Shown here: positions 34,495-43,900 of the stretch, piece by piece | Numbering within the stretch: the first letter of the stretch is position 1 | Layout: every line of letters begins with the position of its first letter | DNA from: a bacterium BMS3Abin11 | GTDB taxonomy: Bacteria > Pseudomonadota > Gammaproteobacteria > BMS3Bbin11 | Length of the DNA: 62,621 bases | Assembly (NCBI GenBank): GCA_002897635.1 | Contig: BDTD01000028.1 | Coordinates: 1-62,621 of the forward strand | Reading direction: 5' to 3' | Program-made: the position numbers and the translations under genes | Notes under the pieces: model-generated | Database searches by the model: none | The model's input: the letters and a program-made list of their open reading frames with translations, nothing else | What the model was told of the DNA's origin: nothing

Positions 34495-36381
34495 ATGAGG
34501 GCAAGTATTTTACCCTTACTGCTGATTATCGGCTGGGCTACCCCGATGCAATCACAATCCGGTTTAGTCCAAAATGGTGTGTTCGAAATCGTCAATCAGG
34601 GTTTTAGCCATCATGAATTAATTGACTCCGTCCAGGTGCTGATCGATCCAGAAGGGCAATTGTCATTCAACGATATCCAGTCCCCCCCTTATCGGGATCA
34701 GTTCAGGTCCCTTGCCAAAACCGGCAACTCATTCGGGATAAATAAAAATAATTATTGGTTTCGGGTGAATATTCAGTTTACCGATAGTGCTAAGGGCATC
34801 TATTACCTTGAGGTGGGTTCACCATTGTTGAACGAGATCACGGCTTACCTCCCCAATGGTGACGGTACGTGGCAAACGAATACTGCTGGTGACACTATCC
34901 CGTATTCGGCACGGATAATCGACCATCAACACATTGCCTATCCGCTCCACGTCACCACTACCGCACCACAGCAGATATATTTCAATGTAACAGGCGGTGG
35001 GGCAAAAACAGTGCCGTTTTATTTATGGAACAGCACTGAGTTTAATCGGCATGAAAACAGGGAGCATATGTTTACTGGTATCACAACCGGAGCATTGTTT
35101 GCTCTGGTTCTCTACAATGCTTTTCTCTTTGTGTCGCTCAAGGATACCACCTACCTGTGGTATGTCGGCTATCTTACTTTTATTGCACTCTTCTTGCTGA
35201 ATTATTCAGGAATGGCATACAGGTATCTATGGCCAAGTCTGTATGGGTGGGCTAACCTCGCAGGGCTAGTATTTCTATTTTTGGCCATGGGGTTCGGCTT
35301 ATTGTTTGCCAGAAATATATTGAACATACATCAGCTGTCCTCACGTTTTTCGGTCGTGTTAATCCTATCGGCCGCAGTGAGTTTCCTGCTCGCATTTCTA
35401 ACACAAGTTATTGACACAACCCTCCTTTCAACCATTGCCATCGCCATGGCACTCTACGTCATTGCTATATCTTTACATGCTATTGTATTTTCAATTAAAT
35501 CAGGGTATACGCCAGCTTTATATGTCCTCTTTGCATTTGTTAGCCTGATTCCAGGAGTAATTATTTCGTTACTCAGGAATATTGGTATGATGGACTCAAG
35601 TTTTTTGTCCGAACATATGATCTCTGTCGGTTTTATATCGGATGCAATTTTATTATCCTTAGCACTCGCATACAGAATTCGCTATACCAATAAAAAGATG
35701 GACATGCTTAAGGAGGATGTGGTCAAACAAAAGGAGGGATTTTCCCATAAACTGGTAAATGCTCAGGACAATGAGCGAAAATATATCGCTAGTGAATTGC
35801 ATGATGGTTTAGGGCAAAACCTGATAGTCATCAAGAATAAGATCAGTCGATATTTTAAAAGTAGTGATAAAGCTAATGGAGATATTGGCCAGGCCCTGGA
35901 TCAACTCATCCAGGACACCATAGATTTAGTGCGAGGCCTGTCATCTCAATTGTACCCACACCAACTAGAACGGATAGGCCTTAAATCAGCGTTAGATAAT
36001 GTGATTGAATCAAGCTTTTATGATTCTAATATTGAAGTTGATTATCAGATTGATGAGCTGGGAGAAAATATTGATTCCCATACACAACTACACCTGTATC
36101 GCATTTGCCAGGAGGGAATAAAAAATATCCTGACTCATGCCAGCGCCAGCCTGGCATCTATAAGATTAGATAAAATCGAGGATAAGGTAAGGTTGAAAAT
36201 TATGGATAATGGCCAGGGCGTTGCATCATCATGGTTAAATCAGGAGGATTTCAGCGCTTCATTTGGTCTAAATAGTATTAAAGAACGAGTACAACTACTT
36301 AGGGGAAATACAGTATATAGTACTAGTGAAGAGGGTGGATTCACGATTTTGGTAGAGATACCATTACGGCGTGATGCTTAA
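34495..36381 (+). CDS. 7TMR-DISM sensor histidine kinase
   Basis: 628 residues. Signal peptide (residues 1 to about 20), an extracellular beta domain of the 7TMR-DISMED2 type (about 25-180, with NNYWFRVNIQFTDSAKGIYYLEV), seven membrane helices (about 192-396), then the NarX/LytS-like kinase core: HisKA_3 with His436 in ASELHDGLGQNL, N box CQEGIKNIL and G box MDNGQGV of the ATPase domain. Such receptors often sense carbohydrate or cell-surface ligands. The response-regulator gene overlaps it by 8 bp. Located between exporter 1 and the surface-protein genes, it is the likely regulator of this cluster. Confidence 0.9.
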   Translation: MRASILPLLLIIGWATPMQSQSGLVQNGVFEIVNQGFSHHELIDSVQVLIDPEGQLSFNDIQSPPYRDQFRSLAKTGNSFGINKNNYWFRVNIQFTDSAKGIYYLEVGSPLLNEITAYLPNGDGTWQTNTAGDTIPYSARIIDHQHIAYPLHVTTTAPQQIYFNVTGGGAKTVPFYLWNSTEFNRHENREHMFTGITTGALFALVLYNAFLFVSLKDTTYLWYVGYLTFIALFLLNYSGMAYRYLWPSLYGWANLAGLVFLFLAMGFGLLFARNILNIHQLSSRFSVVLILSAAVSFLLAFLTQVIDTTLLSTIAIAMALYVIAISLHAIVFSIKSGYTPALYVLFAFVSLIPGVIISLLRNIGMMDSSFLSEHMISVGFISDAILLSLALAYRIRYTNKKMDMLKEDVVKQKEGFSHKLVNAQDNERKYIASELHDGLGQNLIVIKNKISRYFKSSDKANGDIGQALDQLIQDTIDLVRGLSSQLYPHQLERIGLKSALDNVIESSFYDSNIEVDYQIDELGENIDSHTQLHLYRICQEGIKNILTHASASLASIRLDKIEDKVRLKIMDNGQGVASSWLNQEDFSASFGLNSIKERVQLLRGNTVYSTSEEGGFTILVEIPLRRDA

Positions 36382-37021
36382 GGAGAAAGTAACCATAGTG
36401 CTGGCAGATGACCATCCTATCTTTAGGCGTGGACTGGTTGATACGTTGGAAGACGCTGAAGCCTATCATGTAGTGGGCGAAGCGGGTGACGGGAATGAGG
36501 CAATTGCTCTAATTACCCGTCTTAAGCCCCACATCGCTATTCTTGATATTTCTATGCCGCAACGTGATGGTCTGGATGTGCTGGTTAAGGCGCAGCACTG
36601 GGCCAGTCCGCCGATTTTTGTCATACTGACATTGTATGATGATGAATCTTATCTCAAAAAGGCACTTGAGTACGGCGCTAAAGGTTATCTGTTAAAAGAT
36701 AATGCGGAAACCGAGTTGATAACTTGCCTTGATATGGTGTCAATCGGTAAAACTTACCTTTCTCCCGGGGTCGCCTGGCGACTGGTGGAGGGAACCGAGC
36801 AGTCACATGATTCACTTGAACAGCTGTCGACGGCAGAACGCAGGATTTTTACCCTGGTGTCTGAATTTAAAACCAATGCAGAAATCGCAGAATTATTGTC
36901 AGTGAGTATTCGTACGGTTCAGAACCATCGTTCAAACATATGTAAAAAATTCGGTTTAAGTGGTGCCCATGCACTGACACAGTTCGCAGCCCGCTTTTCG
37001 GACTCTACAGGCGCAAATTAA
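36374..37021 (+). CDS. NarL/LuxR-family response regulator
   Basis: 215 residues. Receiver with Asp58 in IAILDISMPQRDGLDVL, conserved LADDHPIFRRGL at the N-terminus and Lys in GYLLKDNAE. The C-terminal LuxR-type helix-turn-helix (about 150-208) has LSVSIRTVQNHRSNICKKFG. ATG 36374 is preceded directly by GTG 36371; either may start. Cognate partner of the adjacent HisKA_3 kinase by overlap and type. The following 267 bp contain inverted CTACTTA/TAAGTAG motifs which could be its binding sites (inference). Confidence 0.92.
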   Translation: MLKEKVTIVLADDHPIFRRGLVDTLEDAEAYHVVGEAGDGNEAIALITRLKPHIAILDISMPQRDGLDVLVKAQHWASPPIFVILTLYDDESYLKKALEYGAKGYLLKDNAETELITCLDMVSIGKTYLSPGVAWRLVEGTEQSHDSLEQLSTAERRIFTLVSEFKTNAEIAELLSVSIRTVQNHRSNICKKFGLSGAHALTQFAARFSDSTGAN

Positions 37022-37128
37022 TTCTACTTGAGCCACCGCCAGCAGCTTTGTTTTTTGCTAAATCAGTGAGCTGATTGTTTAATAATTCTCATTTGCTATT
37101 CGCTTCGAGAAGGCCTCTTCATTACTTT

Positions 37129-37181
37129 CTACTACTCATCGTATAAATAGGTAGTTCTACTTATGTGCGTTTAAGTAGTAG
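37129..37181. promoter_or_regulatory. Cluster of inverted CTACT/AGTAG motifs upstream of the 37289 gene
   Basis: CTACTTA (37157-37163) and TAAGTAG (37172-37178) are inverted around 8 bp, inside a larger pair CTACTACT (37129-37136) / AGTAGTAG (37174-37181). The pattern resembles the heptamer pairs bound by NarL-type regulators. It lies 108-160 bp before the next gene and directly after the response-regulator gene. The rest of the gap shows a GGGAGAAA ribosome-binding site before ATG 37289 and nothing else recognised. Confidence 0.4.
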
Positions 37182-37288
37182 CCCTTATATTCACCGTTCC
37201 CCCTTTGCATGATACTTAATCCGCGGATGTCGGTTGCTAAGTAAATATTAGGTGAGTTTAAAAAAGTTAAATAAAAGGGAGAAACATC

Positions 37289-38434
37289 ATGTATACACAC
37301 ACTATTCTGAAAAAGATTTCACACTGCCTGCTGATTTCTTGTTTTTTTGTTGCAGCATCCTTAAGCGGAGCCGCGTTCGCGGAAGTGAAAATTGACCATA
37401 AGCCGGTAAAGGATTCTACATCGGGCAAGAGAATTGATTTGTCTGCAAAGTTTAAAGACAAGTCGGCAGGAATCAGCAAGGCATTTGCCTATTTTAATTC
37501 TGACCTTGATACGCTCTGGCATTCAGTGCCTATGTCGGGCGATGGAAATAAATACAGCGGCCAACTGCCTGCACCTGATATTTATACCAGTTTTATCAAT
37601 TACCGCTTTCTGGTCGTCAATGAAAAAGACCAGATACAGGCAGGTGAAGTTTACACGATCGCGATAAAAAAGGATGAGAAGGCACTGGCACGGCTGCAGA
37701 GAAAACCACCGACAGATGTCAAGATTGACGTGTCTGAGATTCAAGATGCGAAAGACATGGCGGATAAGATAAAACGGGAAAGGATAAGCTCGAAAGATCA
37801 GAAAAAGGAGGCGAACCAAAGTACACGTCCGAATCCGGGATCCCGAGTAAAGGTTTTGTCTGAATATAAGCCGAGCATAGATTCACTGAAAGGATTCAGG
37901 GACTATGTGAATTTGTACTATACCCCAAAGGCATATGGCGCGACTGCAGGTATTATTGATCCGTCAGCGACGGTTTCTGGTGCCGGTGCAGGAACTTATA
38001 CAGGAGCCGCAGCTGCTGGTGGCGGGGGTGTGAGTACCGGTGTGCTGCTGGGCGGGTTGGCCGTTGCCGGTGGTGCTGCCGTTGCCGCAGGAGCTTCTGG
38101 TGGCGATAGCGGGGGTAGTAGCGGAGGTGGCCCCACTGGTTCAGTCTGTAGTACCGCAAATGCCTCAGGCAGAGACGCGCCACAAACAATTACAGTAGAT
38201 CTAGGGAAGACTTCGGGGACCTTTGGGTTTTCATGGAATATGGTTAGCATAAAGGACCGAATGGTTTTGACCACATCCACATTAACGCCTCTATTTGATA
38301 CTGGCTGTGTCAGCGGCAGTGGTTCGGTAAGTATTCCCTTCACTGATTCTTCAGGAAAAATACGGGTAACCGTCCAACCAAATTGCGCGGGTGGTAGCGG
38401 TACCGCATGGAGTTTCAAGGTACGGTGTCCTTAA
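37289..38434 (+). CDS. Exported glycine-rich linker protein with C-terminal beta domain
   Basis: 381 residues; family not recognised. Signal peptide to about residue 31 (LLISCFFVAASLSGAAFA). An N-terminal Ig/fibronectin-like domain (about 32-140, FNSDLDTLWHSVPMSGDGNK). A charged helical linker (150-190, Lys/Asp/Glu/Arg). A Gly/Ala hydrophobic stretch (about 240-265, VLLGGLAVAGGAAVAAGA). A Gly/Ser linker. A C-terminal beta domain (288-381) holding four cysteines that could form two disulfides. The design parallels the 28750 gene. Good ribosome-binding site (GGGAGAA). It starts the surface part of the cluster and is a candidate substrate for the CsgG-like pore or ABC exporters (inference). Confidence 0.7.
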   Translation: MYTHTILKKISHCLLISCFFVAASLSGAAFAEVKIDHKPVKDSTSGKRIDLSAKFKDKSAGISKAFAYFNSDLDTLWHSVPMSGDGNKYSGQLPAPDIYTSFINYRFLVVNEKDQIQAGEVYTIAIKKDEKALARLQRKPPTDVKIDVSEIQDAKDMADKIKRERISSKDQKKEANQSTRPNPGSRVKVLSEYKPSIDSLKGFRDYVNLYYTPKAYGATAGIIDPSATVSGAGAGTYTGAAAAGGGGVSTGVLLGGLAVAGGAAVAAGASGGDSGGSSGGGPTGSVCSTANASGRDAPQTITVDLGKTSGTFGFSWNMVSIKDRMVLTTSTLTPLFDTGCVSGSGSVSIPFTDSSGKIRVTVQPNCAGGSGTAWSFKVRCP

Positions 38435-38498
38435 AACACCAATTTCGGATATACCAGGGATTTCTTCATGTGCGAGTATCTTAAACTACGACGATTAA

Positions 38499-38520
38499 AC
38501 CTGGTCAAGGACGACCAGGT
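38499..38520. repeat. Hairpin ACCTGGTC/GACCAGGT before the CsgG-like gene
   Basis: Perfect 8-bp arms (38499-38506, 38513-38520) around AAGGAC. No T-run follows, so it is more likely an operator, attenuator-like or RNA-stabilising stem than a terminator. It lies in the 199-bp gap between the 37289 gene and the CsgG-like gene. Confidence 0.5.
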
Positions 38521-38633
38521 GTGGAGCAAGTTTCACAATCATTGTGCCAAAACAGGCAATTAAAATGCCCACTACCCCATACAAAGAAACCTTTCCTGAG
38601 CAGGTCTCTGCTGTGCGGGGGAATTTTGCGTAT

Positions 38634-39638
38634 ATGAAAGCATTCTTCACCAGAATAGCCGTGGCATTATTTATTGCAGCAGTTGTTTCACCCTCCTATG
38701 CGGCGGACTGCGATCCGGACTTTGATTCTGATTGTGAGCATAACGTTTCAAGCCAGGCCAGCCGTATTGCAAGCTACCCCAGTTATCATGGACCGAAACA
38801 GGTGGTAGCGGTGCTGCCGTTTGCAAACAGAGTTAAAAATGTCTATGGCTCGTGGCAACTTGGTGAAGGCCTGGCAGAGATTCTGGTCACTGAGCTGGTT
38901 AAATCCGGTCGTTTTTTAGTTGTGGAGCGGGAATCTATTCGAGGCATCATTTCGGAGCAGGAATTAGGCCTGTCTGGATTGGTCAGAAAAGAGACGGCAG
39001 TAAAAACCGGCCAGATGTCAGGTGCTCAATTCTATATCAAGGGTGCGATAACCGAATTTAACGATCAGGCAGGTGGTGGTGGGATAACGTTGGGGTTCAA
39101 GGGTGGTGAAGTTGGTGGCAAGACGCGCACCGCCTACGTCGGCATTGATGTACGCATAGTCGATAATACCACCGGCCAGATTTATGCCTCATACAATGCC
39201 TCTGCCAAAGCGCGTAGCACGGGTGCCTCGCTGTCAACCAACCTGACTAATTTTGGCGATCTCTATAAGCTTGGGGCCTCCGGATTTAATAGCACCGCAT
39301 TGGGGGTAGCTACACGTAAGGCAGTTCAGAAGATCATGGGCTTCATTCTGGCCGAGAGCAAGAACATCCCCTGGCAGGGTTCAATTATCAAGGCCGGGTC
39401 GAAAGTCTATCTTAACCGCGGCGACAGTGCCGGGGTAAAAAATGGTGACAGACTGGCTGTCTATTCAAAAGGCGAGGCGCTGATTGACCCGGAAACCGGG
39501 TTTAACCTGGGTTCAGACGAACGCCTAATCTGCTCAGTTTTCATAGTGCAATCCCGACCCAAATTTTCCATTGCCAGGATGACGCCAGACTGCCAGGGCC
39601 AGGGTATTAAGCGTGGCGACATTGTGCGTTATCAGTAA
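38634..39638 (+). CDS. CsgG/HfaB-family outer-membrane secretion protein candidate
   Basis: 334 residues. ATG 38634 is chosen because it gives a clean signal peptide (MKAFFTRIAVALFIAAVVSP then SYA) after GGGGGA; ATG 38544 would bury it. The region VVAVLPFANRVKN...WQLGEGLAEILVTELVKSGRF followed by VVERESIRGIISEQELGLSG is the CsgG-family core, and the GAQFYIKGAITEFN and AYVGIDVRIVDNTTGQI segments complete it. CsgG makes the nonameric pore that exports curli subunits. Unlike E. coli CsgG it lacks a lipobox (AADC instead of L-x-x-C). A C-terminal extension (about 250-334) resembles a small beta domain of the FlgT C-terminal type. No csgA, csgB, csgE or csgF homologues are seen nearby. Confidence 0.8.
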   Translation: MKAFFTRIAVALFIAAVVSPSYAADCDPDFDSDCEHNVSSQASRIASYPSYHGPKQVVAVLPFANRVKNVYGSWQLGEGLAEILVTELVKSGRFLVVERESIRGIISEQELGLSGLVRKETAVKTGQMSGAQFYIKGAITEFNDQAGGGGITLGFKGGEVGGKTRTAYVGIDVRIVDNTTGQIYASYNASAKARSTGASLSTNLTNFGDLYKLGASGFNSTALGVATRKAVQKIMGFILAESKNIPWQGSIIKAGSKVYLNRGDSAGVKNGDRLAVYSKGEALIDPETGFNLGSDERLICSVFIVQSRPKFSIARMTPDCQGQGIKRGDIVRYQ

Positions 39639-39659
39639 TAGGCTGAGTGAAGGGTGATA

Positions 39660-40106
39660 ATGAAAAGTATTTCTAAGGTGTTGGTTGTTTTGGCATCTCT
39701 GACTGTTCTTATGACAGGTGCAGTAGCACAGGCAGGTGAGCAGACAAAGGAGATCAGTGAGGTGCCGGTCACCGCAACGCCCAGTGCGGAACAGTTGCGG
39801 CAGGCGATGTTGCTGGGCATGCAGTACCAGGCGATGATGTATCCGCCGGATCGGAGTTACCAGGGTTACCCGATCCCCTGGGCCTATACCTATCGCCCAG
39901 GGGTAGTCATCCCGTCACCTTCACAATATGCGAACTGTTATCCGACTGGCCCATACAGCAGCTATTGCAGGCAGACATACCCGGCCTATCGCAATTATCC
40001 GGCTTATCCCCCCACCTATCCCTGGCCGGTCAACAAATATGCCTATCCGCCATTTCCGTCAGACCGTCCGGACTACAACACACATAAGCAACACCGGAGA
40101 CATTAG
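39660..40106 (+). CDS. Small secreted Pro/Tyr-rich protein
   Basis: 148 residues; not recognised. Signal peptide (KVLVVLASLTVLMTGAVAQA), a short helix (AEQLRQAMLLGMQYQAMM), then about 95 residues dominated by Pro, Tyr and aromatic repeats (YPAYRNYPAYPPTYPWPV) with two cysteines, and a basic HKQHRRH tail. ATG 39660 is preferred over GTG 39654. Its stop codon directly abuts the next start codon, so it is translated together with the two neighbours. Such Tyr/Pro-rich proteins can be surface or matrix components (family-level inference). Confidence 0.6.
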   Translation: MKSISKVLVVLASLTVLMTGAVAQAGEQTKEISEVPVTATPSAEQLRQAMLLGMQYQAMMYPPDRSYQGYPIPWAYTYRPGVVIPSPSQYANCYPTGPYSSYCRQTYPAYRNYPAYPPTYPWPVNKYAYPPFPSDRPDYNTHKQHRRH

Positions 40107-40988
40107 ATGAGAATTTCCAATGCAAGACATAAATTAACCAGCAGAGCCATCTTTACCCTGCTGATTCTTGCATTGTCGAGCCTGGGGAATCCTTTGCTCG
40201 CACAAGTAAACACCCTTGGTAAACCAAAAATCATGATAATCATGCAGGAAAAGGTGATGGGTGTTTTTGGTACGACTGGCTGGGAGTCACCCGGACAGGT
40301 GGAAATCACCCTGGCTGAAAAATTTCGCGCACTGGGATACCCCGTGATGGACCCGAACACGGTACGTCGTAATGTGAAACAGTCTGTCGCCTTGCGTATG
40401 CTGGAGGGTGACAACGCCAGTGCAGCAGCAGAAGCCAACAAGATGGGCGCACAAATAACCATTATCGGTACTGCAATTAGTAAACCCGGAGGAGCAAAGC
40501 TATACGGCACACAAATGCAATCGATACAGGCCACCATCACCGCACGTGTAGTGCAAAATGATGACGCCCGGATAATCGCCAGTGGAACCGCGACGGCCTC
40601 AAAAGTCCATATCGATGAAGTTCAGGGTGGTGTGCTGGCACTGGAAGAGGCAGCAACAGAGCTTGCAGAAAAGTTAATTCCAATGATTAATGCGAAGGTA
40701 GATAAAACACAGTATGGGGAAGGGAATCTTCTGACGCTTAATATCAGTAATCTGCAACATTATCCTCACCTTGATTTAATTTTATATTTTTTTGAAACAT
40801 CGGTGGACGGCGTATCACAGGTGTATATGCGTGACTATAAGAACAGTGTGGCGGATATAGGATTGATGTATTCAGGTCAGTCAACAGAACTGGCAAGAAA
40901 AATCTCTGAAGCGACATTTCCGGGTTTTAGTCTACTGGCTACAAACGTTACTGCTAACCGGATGGATCTGGTGGTGGTACTAAAATAG
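40107..40988 (+). CDS. Exported CsgG/FlgT-like protein
   Basis: 293 residues. Signal peptide (IFTLLILALSSLGNPLLAQ, to about 32). A first alpha-beta domain (about 38-200) has ITLAEKFRALGYPVMDPNTV and KMGAQITIIGTAI, the pattern of TolB-N/CsgG or FlgT-middle folds. A second domain (about 205-293) reads as a beta-alpha-beta-beta-alpha-beta unit (LTLNISNLQHYPHLDLIL ... RMDLVVVL). Probably periplasmic or outer-membrane associated. It sits 2 bp before the giant YD-repeat gene and immediately after the Pro/Tyr-rich gene, so likely part of the same assembly. Family assignment is tentative. Confidence 0.6.
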   Translation: MRISNARHKLTSRAIFTLLILALSSLGNPLLAQVNTLGKPKIMIIMQEKVMGVFGTTGWESPGQVEITLAEKFRALGYPVMDPNTVRRNVKQSVALRMLEGDNASAAAEANKMGAQITIIGTAISKPGGAKLYGTQMQSIQATITARVVQNDDARIIASGTATASKVHIDEVQGGVLALEEAATELAEKLIPMINAKVDKTQYGEGNLLTLNISNLQHYPHLDLILYFFETSVDGVSQVYMRDYKNSVADIGLMYSGQSTELARKISEATFPGFSLLATNVTANRMDLVVVLK

Positions 40989-40990
40989 CG

Positions 40991-43900
40991 ATGAACAGGA
41001 TGAGAAAATCCCGACAACTTTTCAAGATGATAAGAGGCAGTTTGTTTCTTTCAGTGATGTACGGTTTGTCACTTATCTATGGAATTTCAAATGCCTCAAT
41101 TTTATCTGATGTTGAATCACGCCCACTTATCTCACCCGGTTTTTATGACATGTATCCTGGAAAAGTTGATGTCGGTGGAGTTGCAAGCATCACACTGCCA
41201 TCACGGGCGTTATTGTTGGAACAAAATGATATCAGCATCAGAGGTATTGGTTCACCAATCGCTATAAAACGAGTTTACCGGTCTGACAGAAAGAACAACG
41301 GTCCGTTCAGTGATGGCTGGGCGATTGCCGGACTGCCTTCATTATTGCCCGGTGAGGATAATATCGTTTTGATTACCGCCTACGGGATTTTAGTGTTTGC
41401 TAAAAATAAGGCGGGGGAATTTAGTGGGGATAATGGGCTGACCATTCAGCGCGAGAGCACAGGGTATCTTTTACAGGCTGTGGATCGAAGCCAGATCAGG
41501 TTTTCTAAAACAGGTCAGATCACTAGCAAGCAGGATGCAAATAAAAACCGCATAAGCTTTAGCTACGATAATGACCGATTGGTTGAAATTGTAGACAATG
41601 GTTCTTCGCGGTATCTTCGGATCAGCTACAACAAAGCAGGAAAGATATCCGATATTCAGGATAATTCAGGCCGAAGAATCAACTACAAATATAATAATAA
41701 CGGCCTGCTTAACGAAGTGATTTTACCGGGCCTTGAGAAAATATCATATCGCTATGAGGCAGGAAAACTGACTGTAGTGTCGCATCGTGGTCGCTCAGAG
41801 CTAAATATTCGTTACGATGAACCTGATATTGGTGTTATCCGACGGGTAGATTATGGGAATGAACAATGGTTGGAGTTCAAAACCCTCGCCAACAGGAACG
41901 GGTTATCTGTAGAAATTAAGGACAGCCGGAATAATCTGTTTCAGCAATCTTTTTCTGAAGAGAAAGATGGTATCAAAGTGGTGTCTAGCGGTCAGAATGG
42001 GTGGCGGGCTGAGTATCTTTTTACAACAGGTTTTAAATTAAGAGAGGCGCGCTTAGCAGATGGATATTCGTTGTCAAAGCAGTACGATAAGCTTGGTAGA
42101 TTAACTTCTGTGCAGGACAACCGCGGTAGAAATATCGTTCTGGGCTATAAGGGAAAGTCACTTGCCCCGGTTTCTGTCAAAGATCGGCAAGCTGGGGATC
42201 TCAACATACAATATGATGAGAACAGCAATATCCAGTCGATCAAAAAGAATAACAGGCACATATCCTACCAGTATTCTAAGGCGGGGAAAATACTTTCCGT
42301 CTCTGTGAATAAGAAAAAGCTGGCATCATACCGTTACGATAAATCAGGTAACAAAATCGAAGATAAGCGCGAGAACTACCTACCAATACGTACAGCCTAT
42401 GACAGCCTTGGACGGTTAGAATCAGAGAGGAGCGATTACAGACATGAGCGCCTTTTTCGGTACGATAGATCAGACCGAATATCAAGAATAAGTAGCGGCA
42501 AAGAAGGCTGGATAAGTTTTGATTTCTCCTCTGATGCATTGCTTAAGTCAATCGTTAGTGCCAGGGGCAATAAAATATCCTATCAATACGACAACTATGA
42601 GCGCCCCGTTTCGACCATTCTGCCAGATGGCACCCGATATAAAAGGCAGTACAGTTATGATGGTGCCAGGCAAATAGTTGACACCTTATTTCCCGATGGT
42701 AAGAAGACGAAATTAACACGTGATCAGCTGTATCGCCCACTAGAATTTATTGACTCTATGGGTAACCGCTATCAATATGAATGGACCCGCGGAGGACAGC
42801 CGAAAAAAATTGTCTTTTCAGATAAATCTTATGTTGTAAATAGCTACGATAAAACTGGAAGACTAGTTAAATCACGGTATTCTGATGGTACGGAAGAAAC
42901 GTACCGCTATAAGGGGACCCGGTTGTCTCAAATGACAACGGCAGATTTTAAGCTGGGCTACCATTACCAACAGGGAAACATTAACCCTGTCGGGTATACG
43001 GATAATAAAACCGGTATCAAGATAGCGGTGGAATACTCAGAGAACAATAAATTAAAGTCAATTAACATACCGAAAGTTGGAAAAATACAGTACCAGTATA
43101 ACCGTCATGGACAGATGGAATCTGTCACGGATACGCGTGGCAGGAAATTTGTATACCTCTACAATAAAGGCGGACAAGTATCTCAGATTATATACCCGAA
43201 CAAGGTAAAGCAGGCGGTTTCAGTTAATAAGGCGACAGGTAATATCGATTCGATTGAGGTATCCAGTCAATCATCCGTGTTACTCAAACGCAAGTATTCT
43301 TATCAGGGAAATCAATTTATTGCCGGTTATGAAGATGAGAATGACAGTAGCGTTAAGTATAAGTATAGTGCCAATGATGAGCTGATTGAGGCGACGTACC
43401 GCGCGGCAAAAGACAAAGAAAATATACGATACCAGTATGATCCCAATGGCAATTTATCGGAAGAAGAAAGCAATGGACGCGTGACGCGCTATCAGTATAA
43501 CGGCATTGGTAATCTGTCCAGTAAAGATGATAAAAAATTTCGATATGATCAGCGTGGAAACCTGATAGAAATTGATAGCCTGGGTCAGAAAACAATCTTT
43601 CGCTACTCTATTGCAAATAAACTGACAGAGGTGGTTCTGCCCGATGGCGAGAAAAAGGAATATCGTTATGATCCCTTAGGGCGTCTTGTCTACATAAAGC
43701 ACAGGGATAAGATCACACGCATTCTATGGAATGGCGACCATCGCTTACTGGAAGTGGATGGTGAAGGTAAGATCAATAAAATTTTTATCTACGGGCAGGG
43801 CGTTGACCGCCTGCTGGCTATTATTGAGAATGGCAGTGCGCAATATTTCCATCAAGACATAAACAGTAGCACCATTCTGGTGACAGATGAGAAAGGAAGC

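Noticed and set aside
37996-38418. Proline-rich minus-strand frame over the 37289 gene
   Set aside because: Complement of a Gly/Ala-rich coding stretch; no start signal or homology.
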